Both the position numbers and the translations under genes were made by a program. Shown piece by piece: positions 23,194-34,839 of a stretch of 64,000 nt of DNA; positions within the stretch are counted from its first letter, which is position 1, and the number at the start of each line of letters is the position of its first letter. Source of the stretch: Clonostachys chloroleuca. Its lineage: Eukaryota > Ascomycota > Sordariomycetes > Hypocreales > Bionectriaceae. The notes beneath the pieces were generated by a model. That model was not told where the DNA came from and did no database searches. It saw nothing but the letters and a program-made list of their open reading frames with translations. The stretch covers positions 5,952,001-6,016,000 of the forward strand of contig JBANAY010000001.1 in assembly GCA_037952775.1 (NCBI GenBank), read 5' to 3'.

Positions 23194-23961
23194 TTACTCT
23201 CTTGAGTGTCCTCCATGACGACGGCCTCCTCGGCGGCGGCGAGCTCGGGTCTCAGAATCTCGCGGCGTTCGAAGATAACTAGACTTGCGTCTGCGAACTG
23301 CAAGGTCCCGTGGCCTATTGCCAGCCTTGTTATGCCCGTGCTTTCCGGGAAAAAAGATAGGCGATCGGGCCTCAAGCTCCAGCTCGTCGATGTCACGCTC
23401 ATCAATATCGCGGAAGAGAAGGCCCAAGGCACCTTTGGCAACCTTCCCAATGCCCTTAGCGACACCCTTGGCGGAGATTTTGCGCTCCTCCAAACCACGC
23501 TCATCAAGCTCGTCTACATCTCGGGGGCCATGTCGACGACCAGCACGGCGGCCGTCATGGAAGGTTTTGGGCTCACGGGTCTCGAGGCTGAGATCACGCT
23601 CTTCGACATCTCGCAGTCTGTGGCCGTCGCGGCCTATCCGGCCACCGAATCTAGAGCGGTGGCTCCCATGAGGGAGAATGGGCTGGCGAATCTCGAGCCG
23701 CTCTTCATCTCGCTTTGGGTGACGATGGTGCTTCACCTTGGGCATTCTCTGGTTTGGGGCGAGAGCTACCTTCATGTCTCTGGAGACTTTGGGTAGCTTC
23801 TGGCCTGGAGCAAGAGCAACTTTGAGATTCCCGCTGGGTAGAGGGTCTCTTTGCACAAGATTGATGGCACTAGAGGTTTGGTCGATCTCCAGGGCAAGTC
23901 CCTGGTTGGCAAGGCTGAGCCAGACTAAACCTGCCAGACTGATTTGCTTGGTGGGAATCAT
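23194..23961 (-). CDS. secreted basic repeat protein with dibasic sites
   Basis: An intronless frame of 255 residues with a signal peptide (MIPTKQISLAGLVWLSLANQ, cleavage near LALE). The mature protein begins with two imperfect copies of a 15-residue unit, LKVALAPGQKLPKV and MKVALAPNQRMPKV. A charged region follows with recurring RDVEERD / RDVDELDERG / RDIDERDIDELE segments, then a very basic tail rich in RR and RG. KR and RR pairs (for example HPKRDEE and GRRAGRRHG) are candidate Kex2 cleavage sites. No cysteine pair or known domain is visible. The layout resembles fungal secreted precursors that are cut into peptides, but this is inference. The reverse strand is also open because of codon bias; the signal peptide and repeats favour this strand. 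Confidence 0.65.
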   Translation of the reverse strand: MIPTKQISLAGLVWLSLANQGLALEIDQTSSAINLVQRDPLPSGNLKVALAPGQKLPKVSRDMKVALAPNQRMPKVKHHRHPKRDEERLEIRQPILPHGSHRSRFGGRIGRDGHRLRDVEERDLSLETREPKTFHDGRRAGRRHGPRDVDELDERGLEERKISAKGVAKGIGKVAKGALGLLFRDIDERDIDELELEARSPIFFPGKHGHNKAGNRPRDLAVRRRKSSYLRTPRDSETRARRRRGGRRHGGHSRE

Positions 23962-25703
23962 GCTGAAATTGATCTGGAAAAAGGAAGATGATAGCTGAAT
24001 GATAGACTGCAGAAAGTTTGAGCAGGGAACGAATCTGAAAAACTGAATTGGAGATTCCGTTCAGTAGAAAGAAGCAACTTGAATCGCTGAATAAGGAGAG
24101 ATACCAGTGAGAACTCAAGGAAACTAGAAAGCCGGCTTCTAGATGTTTGGCTTGGTGCTATTGTTGTGTGTTTTGATGATGAGTGATGATAAGACGGCAA
24201 TGCTGAAGACCGAAACTTCCTCCTTAAATACATTTCTCTATACAAGATAATCGAGGTGATTAAAGATATCGAGGTTGGAGATTTTCTAAATTTAGTGGCT
24301 AGCGAAATGGTGTCACCCAGCATTAGATCGACACATCCACACGATCTTCGTGTCAGTTGCAATGGTGAGAATAATAGATGCGGAGGATTCGTGAGCTGGG
24401 CCCACACATGAGGTCCCCATTTCTGTCAAGACAAGGTTGAATGCTACATATGGACAGGGAATTCTGGCACTGAAAGATGCCTTTCCTCCGAACACCGGTA
24501 AGACGGGTATCGCCGCATAGGTGTGACTCTTTTAAGAGGAGTCAAGTCTATCCATGTGGTAGGATGAGGGGCTGTGGCTCAGCCTGTCACACACCGGCGC
24601 TACTGTTCGATACGCTTGGATCTGAATCCTTTGCGGCGGCCGATAATGAACAGTCGAAACAGGCTTACAGTCTCATGACTATCCAGATGCGGCCTCGATG
24701 AGACGCTCGGACTTTGCTTGTTCACCTACCATCACACCTGCAACATAACCTGTCTCAATCGAACCCAGCCACTCACGCATGATATTGGGTTACTACAATA
24801 TACTAATATCAGACCGTCCTGGCCAGTAGGGCTGCTCTATGTATTGATACCACGATGCGTGTTGCAATGTGAGTGATCTGCGGCCTACCGCCCGGGTCCC
24901 TGTAGAGCAGCATTGGGCAATAATTGGCAGCCTGCTGACCACAAGATATAACGGGATCCGTCCGTCTCTAGCGAAACTGTGTTGGCCGGGCTTAGTGATT
25001 GACTGCTCATTACTTGCTCATCACGCTAATACCAGCCATCGGATGTCGCCGGGGGTCACGCTTCTGCACCTTTTCCTCAGTATACCTTAAAACTAACCCG
25101 AATCTATCGTGCGCTCTACCTTACGGGTAAATTGTGGGAATGATCGTGAAAGTGAATACTGGGCTGACGAGCATGTAAACCTAAGCTTGCATTAAAAGGG
25201 CACGGGCCCCGTTACATGAGTGCGTCAACTCAATGCCTTGTCTCAATAGTCCAAAGTACCAAAGTAGTTTGAACTTCCCTTTCTATGCATAGATCGAAAC
25301 CTGGAGCTGAACGCGGAGAAACAGCTGACAGCTTAGCAACGGCCCTGAGCCTCAACCCCTAGGGTTTTAAGTTGGACCCCGTGAAACCTGGGGAGCATCA
25401 GCATAGATTCTTACTCATATTGTCATGAGGTGTTCTGCCTTGCGCCTGACTTTACGGTCACATCACGAAATCTGCAATCGTTGAGATGTTATTTCTATAT
25501 GAGCTAACAACATACTCCCCTAAACTGGTAAGGTCCCCTACATTGCCCAGGATCGTCATGCTACTCTCTGAAAGACCACACTCCGTGTCAAATTAAGATT
25601 CCCTCATAGAGGCCCAACTAATTGCTGGTTGCAAGTGTTCAGCTTAGGCAACTGTTCGGGGGAGTTTATGTGATTGCAAATATGTGAAGTTTATTTCATT
25701 CTG
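23962..25703. other. long intergenic region
   Basis: No gene found over 1.7 kb between the secreted-protein promoter (TTAAATA-type box near 24222) and the 3' end of the Zn2Cys6 gene. No repeat, tRNA or mobile element recognised. Confidence 0.45.
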
Positions 25704-27495
25704 CTAATGGAGGAGGATATCAGAGCTTGAGATTAAACAATCGTGCCAAGTGTAAGCAGGCATGCTCTGTCGCTGGGACCATATCTCCTCCAAAGCCCTC
25801 AGCACCCTCGGTCGATGCTGAAGAGACGGGTTCGTCAATGGAGGGCTAGACAAGACTGATCGGAACAGGTCTCTGTCTCCTTCATCCACGACAGAGCCAC
25901 ATATGAAGAACGGTAGGACCAGGGCGGGACGCAGTTTCGGTGTTATACCGCGTCGGGCATAGCTTGTTACTATGGCGATGGGGGCTCTGACATGCTGAAA
26001 GTCCTTGAATCCGTGAAGGATCAAATGTAAATAAATTAGAGCAGTCTGCGCATACAGGTAGGTGATCAGCACCACTAGGTCAGGGCCGGGGCTGTCAATG
26101 TCAATCAGTGGGCTTATCAACTCCGGGGAACCTGTATTTGCAAGCCCTGTTTGGATGTCGTTGTGAATGGCTTCCACAATTTGCATATATTCGTCGCACT
26201 TGTGCTCTGAGGCCTGCGTCATTTGCTTATGGAACTCTGCGATACGACCGATCTGAATCATGACCCAGTTTTGGCAGCCCATGATGTCTTGTAGGCGGAC
26301 CTGGCAAGCAGAGTCATTGGAAAAGAGAGGATCTGGCCATGAAGAAGGTGCTTCACCCGAGGTCACGGAGAAAATGATATCCAGCCAAACAATTGAACCA
26401 GCAATGGTTCTGAAACCCAATACTTCCTCTCTCACTCCCGGGGAGTGGTTTTGAAGCTCTTCTCGGCCCATGAGGATGGATCGCGACTGATCGGAGAGGC
26501 CAATATTGATCAAGTCCCTTGTATAGACATGTTTGAACAACCTCACCAGAACGCGGAGGTGTGCTTGCCACCCATTGCTGTTGTGATTGGTGAAGAGCTG
26601 CAGATAATTAGCTGAAATTTCCCAAATCTCGATTGAACGTCGCGATATTGCCACGGAAAGGCCTAAGAACTCGGAGAGTAACTCACCTCGAAGAAAAGCA
26701 GCTGAGTGATAGCTGCTGCGATGCCCACGCCACTCCCATCTTTAGAACACGCGCCACTAGTAGACTCATGGACAAGATCTAAACAAAATGCCAGGTTTTC
26801 CTCTTGGAATTTCATGTCCTCCAACTGCCACTCGCACGATCCTTGAGGCAACATGAGCGTGGACCGATGATATGCACCCAACGCAAGAACGGCATGGTAC
26901 AAAGCCTTGGTACGAAACATCAAGGACAACAGCCACCCGCGCCCCCCAGCGGCAGCATCGGGCTTATAGAGAGGTAATTGCAACGGGAATACTGAATCGA
27001 TAAAATTCATTATTAGGCCATAGTCGCCCGCCTGGGGGCAGACTTTCGAGGAACTGGCCGCCTGATTATCGGTACTCTGTGAGGGCGACTTTTCTTCGGG
27101 TGTTAGTGTATTCCATCATATTTACGAATGAAGAGGGATAAGAAGCTTACAGCTAACCGCTCAGATTCTGCAGCAGTCCGAAGTGGACTCGCCGCTGGCA
27201 GTGCTCCAGCATTCTTCGGCTTCGGGGCCAGCTGAGGCAAATGGCCGGTAGGCTCTCGGGCAGGGCGCGAGGCAGTCTTGCGGCTGGACGCCTGGCCCCT
27301 GGTTATCTCTGCCAAGTTGCTGGCGATTGCTCTCCTCTTCTCATTGCTGTCCATCCATTCGGGTCTGGGCCCGAAACCGTAGCAGGTGATGGACAGAGAC
27401 GCGCAGGTCTTACACTGAGGGCGGAGCTCATCGCACTTCTTCTTGCGCAGTCGGCAAGTCCAGCAGCCATCTTTGCTTCGCAGCGAGTTGCTCAT
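25704..27495 (-). CDS. Zn2Cys6 transcription factor
   Basis: Three exons (27495-27151, 27088-26687, 26597-25704) give 546 residues with all phases zero. The N-terminus has the complete binuclear zinc cluster, cysteines at residues 11, 14, 21, 28, 31 and 38 (CWTCRLRKKKC spacing). A basic Ser/Pro-rich linker follows. From about residue 130 lies a helical region of the fungal-specific transcription factor type (FRTKALYHAVLALGAYHRS, AAAITQLLFFE), characteristic of the Fungal_trans_2 group. It should be a nuclear DNA-binding regulator that recognises CGG-containing sites. No metabolic genes are adjacent, so its regulon cannot be guessed. The intron donors GTAAGC and GTGAGT and acceptors AAAAG and CTGCAG were chosen because they keep the protein in frame. 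Confidence 0.85.
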
Positions 27496-28118
27496 GGTAT
27501 CGGATTCGGCCTTTAGAGCTTCCGATGAGATGAAATTGGAAGCTCGCTCAAGCTGACTGGACTTTGCTTGTTAAAAGAACCAATGTTTGAGATGACTAAT
27601 TACGCAAGGTGGGGTATGTCTTTGCATGAGCTGAGCCACGACCACTGTAAGATTGACATGAGACGGCGGATCCCAGCGGCAAAGTTCCTACTCGGCTGCG
27701 ACGACGCAAATACCCTCTGAGTGGCTAAGTATCCATCATGTAAGAGCAATAGAGTTGTGGGATGTTGATATCGAAATGGACGATCGGAGTGGCTAATATC
27801 ATGGCATGTGGACGGCTTGTTGATGCCATGGAAGAGCAGCCGGGGTGAGCAAGATAAGCGGAGGCCGTCATTACCATGAGTTACCCGCTTGAAGATAAGA
27901 TGAGGAAACAATTGCCGAAGGACCAAAGTGTATATGCCAAGTATAATTATGGCTATCATCGTCACGAGCAAAAGTTATAACCGTATAGGTAGGTTGACTA
28001 TTGGTAGAAAGAGAGGTCTATCAATAGTAGTATCCCGAGTCTTCTAATCTTAATGGAGTCTGTTGATGCCAACAAACAACTTTCAGGTTACCACTTCAAG
28101 AGCATCGCATGAGCTATG
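27496..28118. other. intergenic
   Basis: Promoter of the Zn2Cys6 gene and downstream region of the F-box gene. A minus-strand open frame at 27600-27971 has no ATG context, domain or splice partner and is not called. Confidence 0.4.
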
Positions 28119-29926
28119 TCAATCATCATCCTCGTCGTCGTCGTTGTTGTCAGCATCAGAACCTTCTTCGTGAATGACCTCTTCTAGATCGTCTTCTTCA
28201 GGCGGAATATCGATCCCCGGGGCCCGATAGACACCCTGATTTACCGTCGCACTACCAACGTCTCCTCCCCGGATCTGTAACCACTGTTCCCTAAGGTCCT
28301 CCGCAAAGATACGAGAACAAATATTGCTTGCATCACGCTCTTCAGTGTGCACGCTTTGGCCTATATCGTAAATACGGTTGTGCCGTGATTGGAAAACGAC
28401 GTCGAGGGTGACATTTGGTGAGTTGCAGGATAGCTGAACCTCTGCAGGGTCAATCTTTTCCCCATTGAAGAGAAATCGTACACGCCGAAGGCCCTTGAAC
28501 CGGTTGCCGCTCTCAATCACACCGAGCAGTTCGCTGGCTTGATCCAGTATCGCCTTGCCACATCCATGGATCTCAAGATGCTCGAGGTTATCAGGGATAC
28601 ATTCCACAAGTCTCGGTGCTCCTTCGATTTCCAAAGGCGGGCTGTCACCCCATATATCGTCAGGTAACCCATCCAGAAAGCCTGTGAGAGACTGCATTCC
28701 GGCAACAAGTCTCTTGAGTGCAACCATTCGGCGCAAGTCAGTGCCCATATATATCCTGTCGTCGGGGCCTGCCCACGCCTTGTCCTCGTCATCTTCCAAA
28801 TTGATATGAAGATTCTCGAAGGTGTTTGCATGTGGCAAAATGGCATCCAGTATGTCTCGGGGCATCATCCGATCGTCCTCGACATGAGAAACAGCCGGAG
28901 TGAACTCGAATGACCTGAGAGCCTTACAAGCACCAAACACGTTATTAATGAATAACGGGGTGCAGAATGATTTGTATAGTGTGATCTCCTCCACTGAGGA
29001 TGATCCTCGCGGTATATCGGCAAATGCACGACCAGCTTCATCGCTTCCATTGGCTAGAACGCATTCATAAGATCGGAGAGAGGGTATACGGAACAAAGGA
29101 ATGGCTTGTTCGTAAACCAACAGATAGCCATAAGAATCATCTTCAGATTCGTGATACGCCTCGCGCAGGTTGGATAATGGCCTGGTCTGACTATTTGGAG
29201 TGTTACTAGCCAGCTTCAACACGCGCAAAAAATTTCTCGGGTTGTCTGGCTCCGCAAAGTACAGCCGTTCAATGTTTGGGCAGACTAGGAGAATCAATGC
29301 GACCTGGGCATCAGTATGGTTCTCCTGTAGACCGCGAAACCATAGTGCTCTCCCTTCTTCGTAATCGTCGTCCGTTTCTGGTGTGAGAGCTTCGTCAATT
29401 CTTTGCTTGAACAAAGCCAGCTCAGCTTCTGTGAGACATTCTTTGTCCATCTTCGAAATCTCTTCTCCGTCATCACTCTCTCTGCCGTCTCTTTCGGTGC
29501 CTTGGCTGTCATTTTGGCCGCCGCTCTCACTTGCTGGGCCACTGACCACGTCATCTTGATCGCTCTCATCTTCATGGTCAATCTCCTTATCGTCTTGACT
29601 ACTCGCATCCTCTCCCCCTCCTCGTCATCACTCGGTGATTCGAATTGGCCCAAAATTATGGTCTTAACATTTTTAGCAAATTCTGGCTTCGTCATCAAGA
29701 TATAGCGCAAGAACTGGATGTTGCGCGTACTAGAGACTTGACCAGAGGAGTCAGGGTCAAAGGGTGTCGACGTGTTCCTGAAAGTTTGCACGGAGAATGG
29801 TAGAGCGACATCCCGAAGCCGTTTGCAGGTTTTCAGCACTGCGTGGATGTGCGACGGTCCGTCATTGGTGACCAGATGAAAGAATATCCGGCATTGGATC
29901 TCGGGCGGCAAGTTTTGGAGAGGCAT
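28119..29926 (-). CDS. F-box protein with acidic C-terminus, frame broken once
   Basis: The ATG at 29926 opens MPLQNLPPEIQCRIFFHLV, a typical F-box start, followed by HIHAVLKTCKRLRDVALPF and LRYILMTKPEFAKNVKTI, as in fungal F-box/leucine-rich proteins. After SPSDDEEG the frame changes by one base at the G5 run (29614-29618 on the plus strand). The correct continuation, GEDASSQDDKEIDHEDESDQ, leads into a region with CPNIERLYFAE, ALRSFEFTPAVSH and DNLEHLEIHG leucine-rich strands and an aspartate/glutamate tail ending DDDEDDD. With six Gs the gene encodes 602 residues; as read, it stops early at 29294. A predicted SCF ubiquitin-ligase adaptor. No GT-AG intron of usable size can replace the missing base. 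Confidence 0.75.
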
Positions 29927-30715
29927 GGTAAGGGATCGAGCACGTATGCTCCTATTCAACGTCCTGTCCGCTTATGCTACCGATGAGATGATCCGTGGGT
30001 GAGTGTTCCTTAGAAAACTGAAAAAACCAGAAGCTGAGAGGTTTGGTCGTGTATTGTCGCGAATTGATTGAAGTGGGGAGAATTCAACTTGGTTGGCGAG
30101 TGGCTCTGCCGAGAAAATGCCAGATGCTATATTTGGACCGGCTCCCTGGTCTATACGCTCGTCTGACAATATACTTGATGCATTAACCTAAACCAATATT
30201 AGCAAACTATTATGGAATGAGATCTTCCATATAGTGCTTGGCAGAAGAACACGGAGCAAACACCAGCAGTGTGAATTTCTTACAGCCGATTCCCAATCGC
30301 ATCCCTGTGACCGATTGATTGGCAATACAGTCGTATTTGAACGAATGAGTAGCTGAGACAAACGTGAACATAAAAAAGTAAAATAAACGTACCATCAATC
30401 CTGCAAAAAGTGATATGATCATTGAATGATTGACGTACCTGCGAGCGTAAACTCCAGAAGTAACACCAAAACAGCACGGATCAATACTCCATCGGCTTAG
30501 ACAGTCTACCTTCGAGCAAGTCTCTTCACATTTTAAGTCGAAGCCAGCTTGGAGGCATGTCTGAAGATGTAGAACTAATTATATTATTCCTCTATATTTT
30601 TTAGTGTCTATCTATGATGACCATTGGCTCATAATGTGTTCGTCGTTGATCCGGAAAAGGCATCTCTCGCGCTTGAAGGATCTTCAAGTCACGCTTTCGC
30701 TAAATCGTTGGTTCA
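29927..30715. other. intergenic
   Basis: Promoter side of the F-box gene and 3' side of the MFS gene. AT-rich; no gene or repeat recognised. Confidence 0.4.
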
Positions 30716-32471
30716 TCAACGGCCGGTCTTGGCGCCAGTCTCATGTTTAGCCCGCAGCAGTAATAGCCAGTTGACAAATGCCAAAAATGAGATGCCCCAG
30801 AAGGGAATGCCAACGCAGTTATTTCTCAGACCTGCTGCAAGAGCGGCGCCGCTGATGACTGGGCCGAGCATCCGGGCCACACTTGCGATACTCGATGCCA
30901 GCCCGTGAACGGTTCCCAGGAGTGAAGAATGCGGCGCCGAGTCGTTGACAAGAATAATCGTCCCTGGTCCTATGAAAGACCGCGATAAGATATGAAAGGC
31001 CATGGTCACGATGAGAAACGGCCAGGTGATCGCTGAACCCTCAGGTAGAAGCACCAGAAAAGGGATGACAGTATAGGCGACGATACTGAAGGGCAATGCG
31101 AATCGATAGCATGGCAGGACGCCAAATCGGGCGCTTATGATGGGGTATACAAGAATCTGGAATGCTATCGCAACAAGCCCAATGCAACTATTCGCAAAAC
31201 CAATCTCTTGCGTCGAGAGGCCCAAACCTCCGTTGAAGAAGAAGGGCAGGCGGGCGTTGGAATTATCGGAGTGAGTAGCCGGGAATATGATAAAAACGCC
31301 AGCATTGAAGGCAGAATTGTGCATGGCCTGCAGAAAATGTTGCGCCAAGATGAGGATGACCGATTTCTTCAGAAGAGACTTTAGACTGGCGGACCCCTCG
31401 CTCAACTCGTCTGCTTCCTGGCGATGAGGGATCAAAGGGGTTGTCTCAGTTTCCAGGTCCGGGGATGTTGTTACAGCTTCATAGGCGTAAGTGACACCTT
31501 TTTGTTTCTTAAAGAACTTGCAGGCTACGATGCCCGTCAGATTCCTGGCGTAGTCTCGTTTGTGCTTGAGAGCCGGATGAGTTTCATCCAAGCCAAATAC
31601 AACAACTGAAAGAGAAAAGAGTAGAATAACGGCGCAGACGATATTTGGCAGGGCATATGGGTAGCTTCTCATCCACTCGACACCATTCTTGCCTCCAAGC
31701 AATGAGTCGGGTCCAAAGAGCCAGGGAACAGAGTTGATGGGATCAGCTAGAAAACCTCCCATGATTGGGCCAATAATAACACCAACACTGAAGCATATCG
31801 GAAGTAGGAGAAAAGCGCGAGATTGATATCTACGAAATTAACTTTCCAAACCTCGAAAACGTAGAGGTGGCAATAAAGAAGAAAGTCACAACTTACCTCT
31901 TGTCTACTACCACTTCCGATACCATGGTTCTTAACACACCGATGTTGCCATTGAGAGCACCAGCAAGAAGCCGGAAGCCTATTGCGGACTTATACGACGT
32001 CGAAAACCCGATGCCAAGGACAGATATACAGGTACCAAGAAGACCGATGATCAGAACCTGCTTTCTCCCGATACGATGATGATCTGCCGCATAGCCCCAT
32101 GCCATAGAAGTCAGACACTGGGCAGCTGCGAATGCCGAAGTGAGGATACCCGCCTGGCGGGCGATGGTAGAGTCTGGTAGTGAAGAGTCGAACCAGCGAA
32201 GTTGATAAAACAGATAAGCGGTAAGAGACCGCTCGCTGAGAGGCTCTGCCAGTCGCGCGAAGATAATGACGCAAAGCTGCGACTTGTTGGGCATGGACAT
32301 CCACGAGACTGGGACTTCTGGTTCTTCGGGGGCATCGTCTGTGTCACTGGCCGACGACAGGGCAGGCGACGGACCGATCAACGGGCTTTGGCCATCACTT
32401 GGGGATGAGGAGCGCGACGAGTGTGAGCTCGGCATTCGACCGCTCACGTAAGTGCTTTTCAAGGACACCAT
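30716..32471 (-). CDS. MFS transporter, drug/metal-efflux type
   Basis: Two exons (32471-31897, 31829-30716) give 562 residues. After a Ser-rich cytosolic N-terminus, the first helices carry the MFS signature region (GYAADHHRIGRKQVLIIG, motif A) and GFRLLAGALNGNIGVLRTMVSEV. The second half has PICFSVGVIIGPIMGGFLADP (motif C-like, formed after the intron) and six further helices, split by a long cytosolic loop with ETTPLIPHRQEADEL. This arrangement matches the fungal branch of ZIFL/TetA-like transporters (DHA1-related), usually plasma- or vacuolar-membrane proton antiporters. Substrate unknown. It lies 1.5 kb from the gamma-glutamyl cluster, points away from it, and may not belong to it. No frame problems. 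Confidence 0.85.
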
Positions 32472-32892
32472 GATCCATGGCTCGTATGCAGTGGACTGGA
32501 CGACGGCAAGTCAAGGCGGACTCAGATGTCAGATCCCAAAGATCGCGGCTTGCGGCGAGGTTTGCGGACGGAACTGTGGACTTGGCATGCGGTGCGCTCT
32601 AAACTGACTCCGCGGCAGATTTGCAGCCCGATCGATGATGACTACGCTGACGACGCATGGCGCCATCGGAGTTGACGATCACATCTTTCTCCTGAACCCG
32701 ATGGGTACCCCACAGCAAGGATTAATAATGCAGATATCGGAAGGTATCCCCGAAGAAGGTGCATAATGCTGCCAAAAACTGGTATTCCCGGAGGTGAGTA
32801 ATCAAGATTCAAGACCCAGTAGAAGCAACTTTGCGAACCTCGAGAGTTTCCGGGAGAAGAAATCTCGAAAGAGCCTATGTTCAACCCACTTT

Positions 32893-32968
32893 CGTATTCA
32901 TTGAGTTGAGTTGTCGGGCCCTCGCAGCTTTCATTGCTGTTGAACTTTATTCTCTTTCTCTTCCGTGT
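32893..32968. repeat. dispersed repeat copy B
   Basis: Partner of 11376-11451 in the same orientation, about 80% identical by eye. This copy reads TTGAGTTGAGTTGTCG where copy A reads TTGAGCTGAGCTATCA, so transitions dominate. No coding capacity or terminal repeats could be seen. Confidence 0.55.
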
Positions 32969-33749
32969 TCAACCCACTCTATTAATACTGCTGATTTACT
33001 GGCGAGAAACATCCTTACAGGAATCAAACGGGTAGGGAGGTGGGCGCTGAGGTTCCTGTTGGTAGGTAGTAGAAAATAGTCAGTTGTATTGATCAGACCC
33101 ATCATCAGCGAGCTAAAGCCGCAAATGCGAGCAGCCCAGCGTTAGAACTGTTCGTCACGGAATCTAATTTGGCATTTGGAAGGGAGATGAACCTCTAAGC
33201 CTCCAGTGAAACCTTAGAGACAACTGAACTTGACCAATCGCGTCACAGGGTCTTCTCCCATTCAAACAAGGATACCAACCACAAGTGGCTCAAGCACCAT
33301 TGTACGGAGCAGAGTTCGAGTATAAATTTGAAAACAACAATTGAAGACACCAGTTTGTCATATATAGTCGGCATAACTTGATAAGGCGTGTTGCGTAAGC
33401 AGGTGGCTTTGCAACGCATTTCCTTTAGTAGAGAATGGTGTTGCACCTAATCGGTATTGGGCACATCAGATCTAACGCCGTTCATCTTCATGACGGGAGC
33501 TGGAAAAAGTAACGAAAGCATAATAAAGCACGAGAGACATTTTGCCCGCAGTTTCTTATCTTTGAGCTAAACTAACTGTGGGAATGTTACCATATCTTGC
33601 ATCAGGAAGGGTAGCGTATTTCTGAGTCGTATCGCTGTAAAGCGTCTCTCCTTATCATTCCCCCTTCCCCGTACTATCTAGCGGCATCAGCACAGGGGAA
33701 ATAATTAGTTGTCAGTTCCAATTTTAGCGTGCTGGGGGAAGGCGGATGA

Positions 33750-33755
33750 CCGCGG
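33750..33755. promoter_or_regulatory. CCGCGG site, hydrolase promoter
   Basis: Palindromic ACCGCGGT, 199 bp before the hydrolase ATG. Back-to-back CCG and CGG triplets are a possible Zn2Cys6 site; see the motif finding. Confidence 0.4.
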
Positions 33756-33953
33756 TTGCGCTGCCACAATCGCGGCAAGGAATAGCCGCCCTTCTAAATG
33801 CTCCCCAGGTGGAACCGTCGAATGTGGTGTAGCGATGCCAATGTTCAGATAAGACCGTCAATCGTACGCGATATCGGCTCCATCTCAACATACAATCATA
33901 TAAACTCAATAGTAGTTGAAACAGAGACAAATTCTTAGTCTAATTTGTACACG

Positions 33954-34839
33954 ATGTCTCGGAATTTCCATATTGCCGTCCTGGAATGCGACACTCCAGT
34001 GCCTGCAGTCAAGGATACCCGTGGGTCGTATGGTCAAATCTTTGAGAGTCTCTTGAAGAAAGGGCTCCAGGAACTTGACCCTCCTCATAATGTGACTCCC
34101 GTCATTACGAAATGGGACGTCGTTGCGTCGCAAGAGTATCCAGACTTACACGAAGTTGATGCGATTCTCATTTCAGGGAGCAGTAAGTTCCAAAGCAATG
34201 TTTGCAAAATTTCGCTCTTAAGCCCGATACTTATCCATGTGAGTAGAGCATACAGCGTTCAAAGATGATGAATGGATTGTCTCGCTAGTTGCGTATGTCA
34301 AGAGTTTCCTCGAGACCGCAAATAAGCCAGCGGTCGGTATCTGCTTCGGGCATCAAATCATCGGGCGTGCCCTGGGTGCCAAGGTTGGGGTCAGCCCTGG
34401 CGGATGGGAGATCTCTGTTGAAAACATCGATCTGACCCCAAACGGCAAAAAACTGCTTGGAGCCAAGGCACTGGTATGTTTCATGGCTAAATTTTCTCAG
34501 TATCTGAAAGGCCGCGCTGCTGATTGATCATGTATCGAACAGAATTTGCATCAAATGCATCGTGATGCCGTCTTGGAAGTTCCCCAGGGTGCTCTCAATC
34601 TAGGAAGCAGTCCGAGGTGCGAAATCCAGGGGTTGTACAAACCGGGACGAGTACTTTCATTTCAGGCACACCCAGAATTTGATAGCGAGATAATGTCTGA
34701 GATCCTCAAAATGAGACACAGTCAGAATGTTTTCAATGATAGCATGTATGAAGATGGATCATCGAGGGCCAACAAGAAGCACGACGGAGTTGTTGTTTCC
34801 GCACTCATTTGGAAGTTTGTGCTTGGACAGCTAGATTGA
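33954..34839 (+). CDS. class I glutamine-amidotransferase-like hydrolase
   Basis: Three exons (33954-34182, 34247-34473, 34543-34839) give 250 residues. The catalytic triad is intact: nucleophile Cys109 in VGICFGHQIIGRALG, and His195/Glu197 in SFQAHPEFD. The domain stands alone, without a synthetase, as in the yeast YLR126C / plant GGP group, whose plant members cleave gamma-glutamyl bonds of conjugates, and in bacterial PuuD/IpuF-type enzymes with the same role. With a glutamine-synthetase-like ligase 10 kb away in the same gene group, I infer it removes glutamate from gamma-glutamyl intermediates at the end of the route. A generic cytosolic amidotransferase function remains possible. ATG 33954 is chosen because the preceding in-frame codons lack an ATG. 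Confidence 0.85.

Larger units (their letters stand above)
32472..33953. other. intergenic, divergent promoter region
   Basis: Separates the minus-strand MFS gene from the first plus-strand cluster gene. It holds the second copy of the dispersed repeat (32893-32968) and a CCGCGG site at 33750-33755. No gene recognised. Confidence 0.5.

Noticed and set aside
23206..23796. 196-codon plus-strand frame opposite the basic secreted protein
   Set aside because: No signal peptide or domain; the minus strand has a signal peptide and internal repeats.
27600..27971. 123-codon minus-strand frame with hydrophobic start
   Set aside because: Begins at a non-ATG context, lacks any family resemblance and lies in promoter sequence of the Zn2Cys6 gene.
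30716..32471. MFS transporter as a member of the gamma-glutamyl cluster
   Set aside because: It is 1.5 kb away and divergent, with a dispersed repeat between; the APC permease already fits the uptake role.
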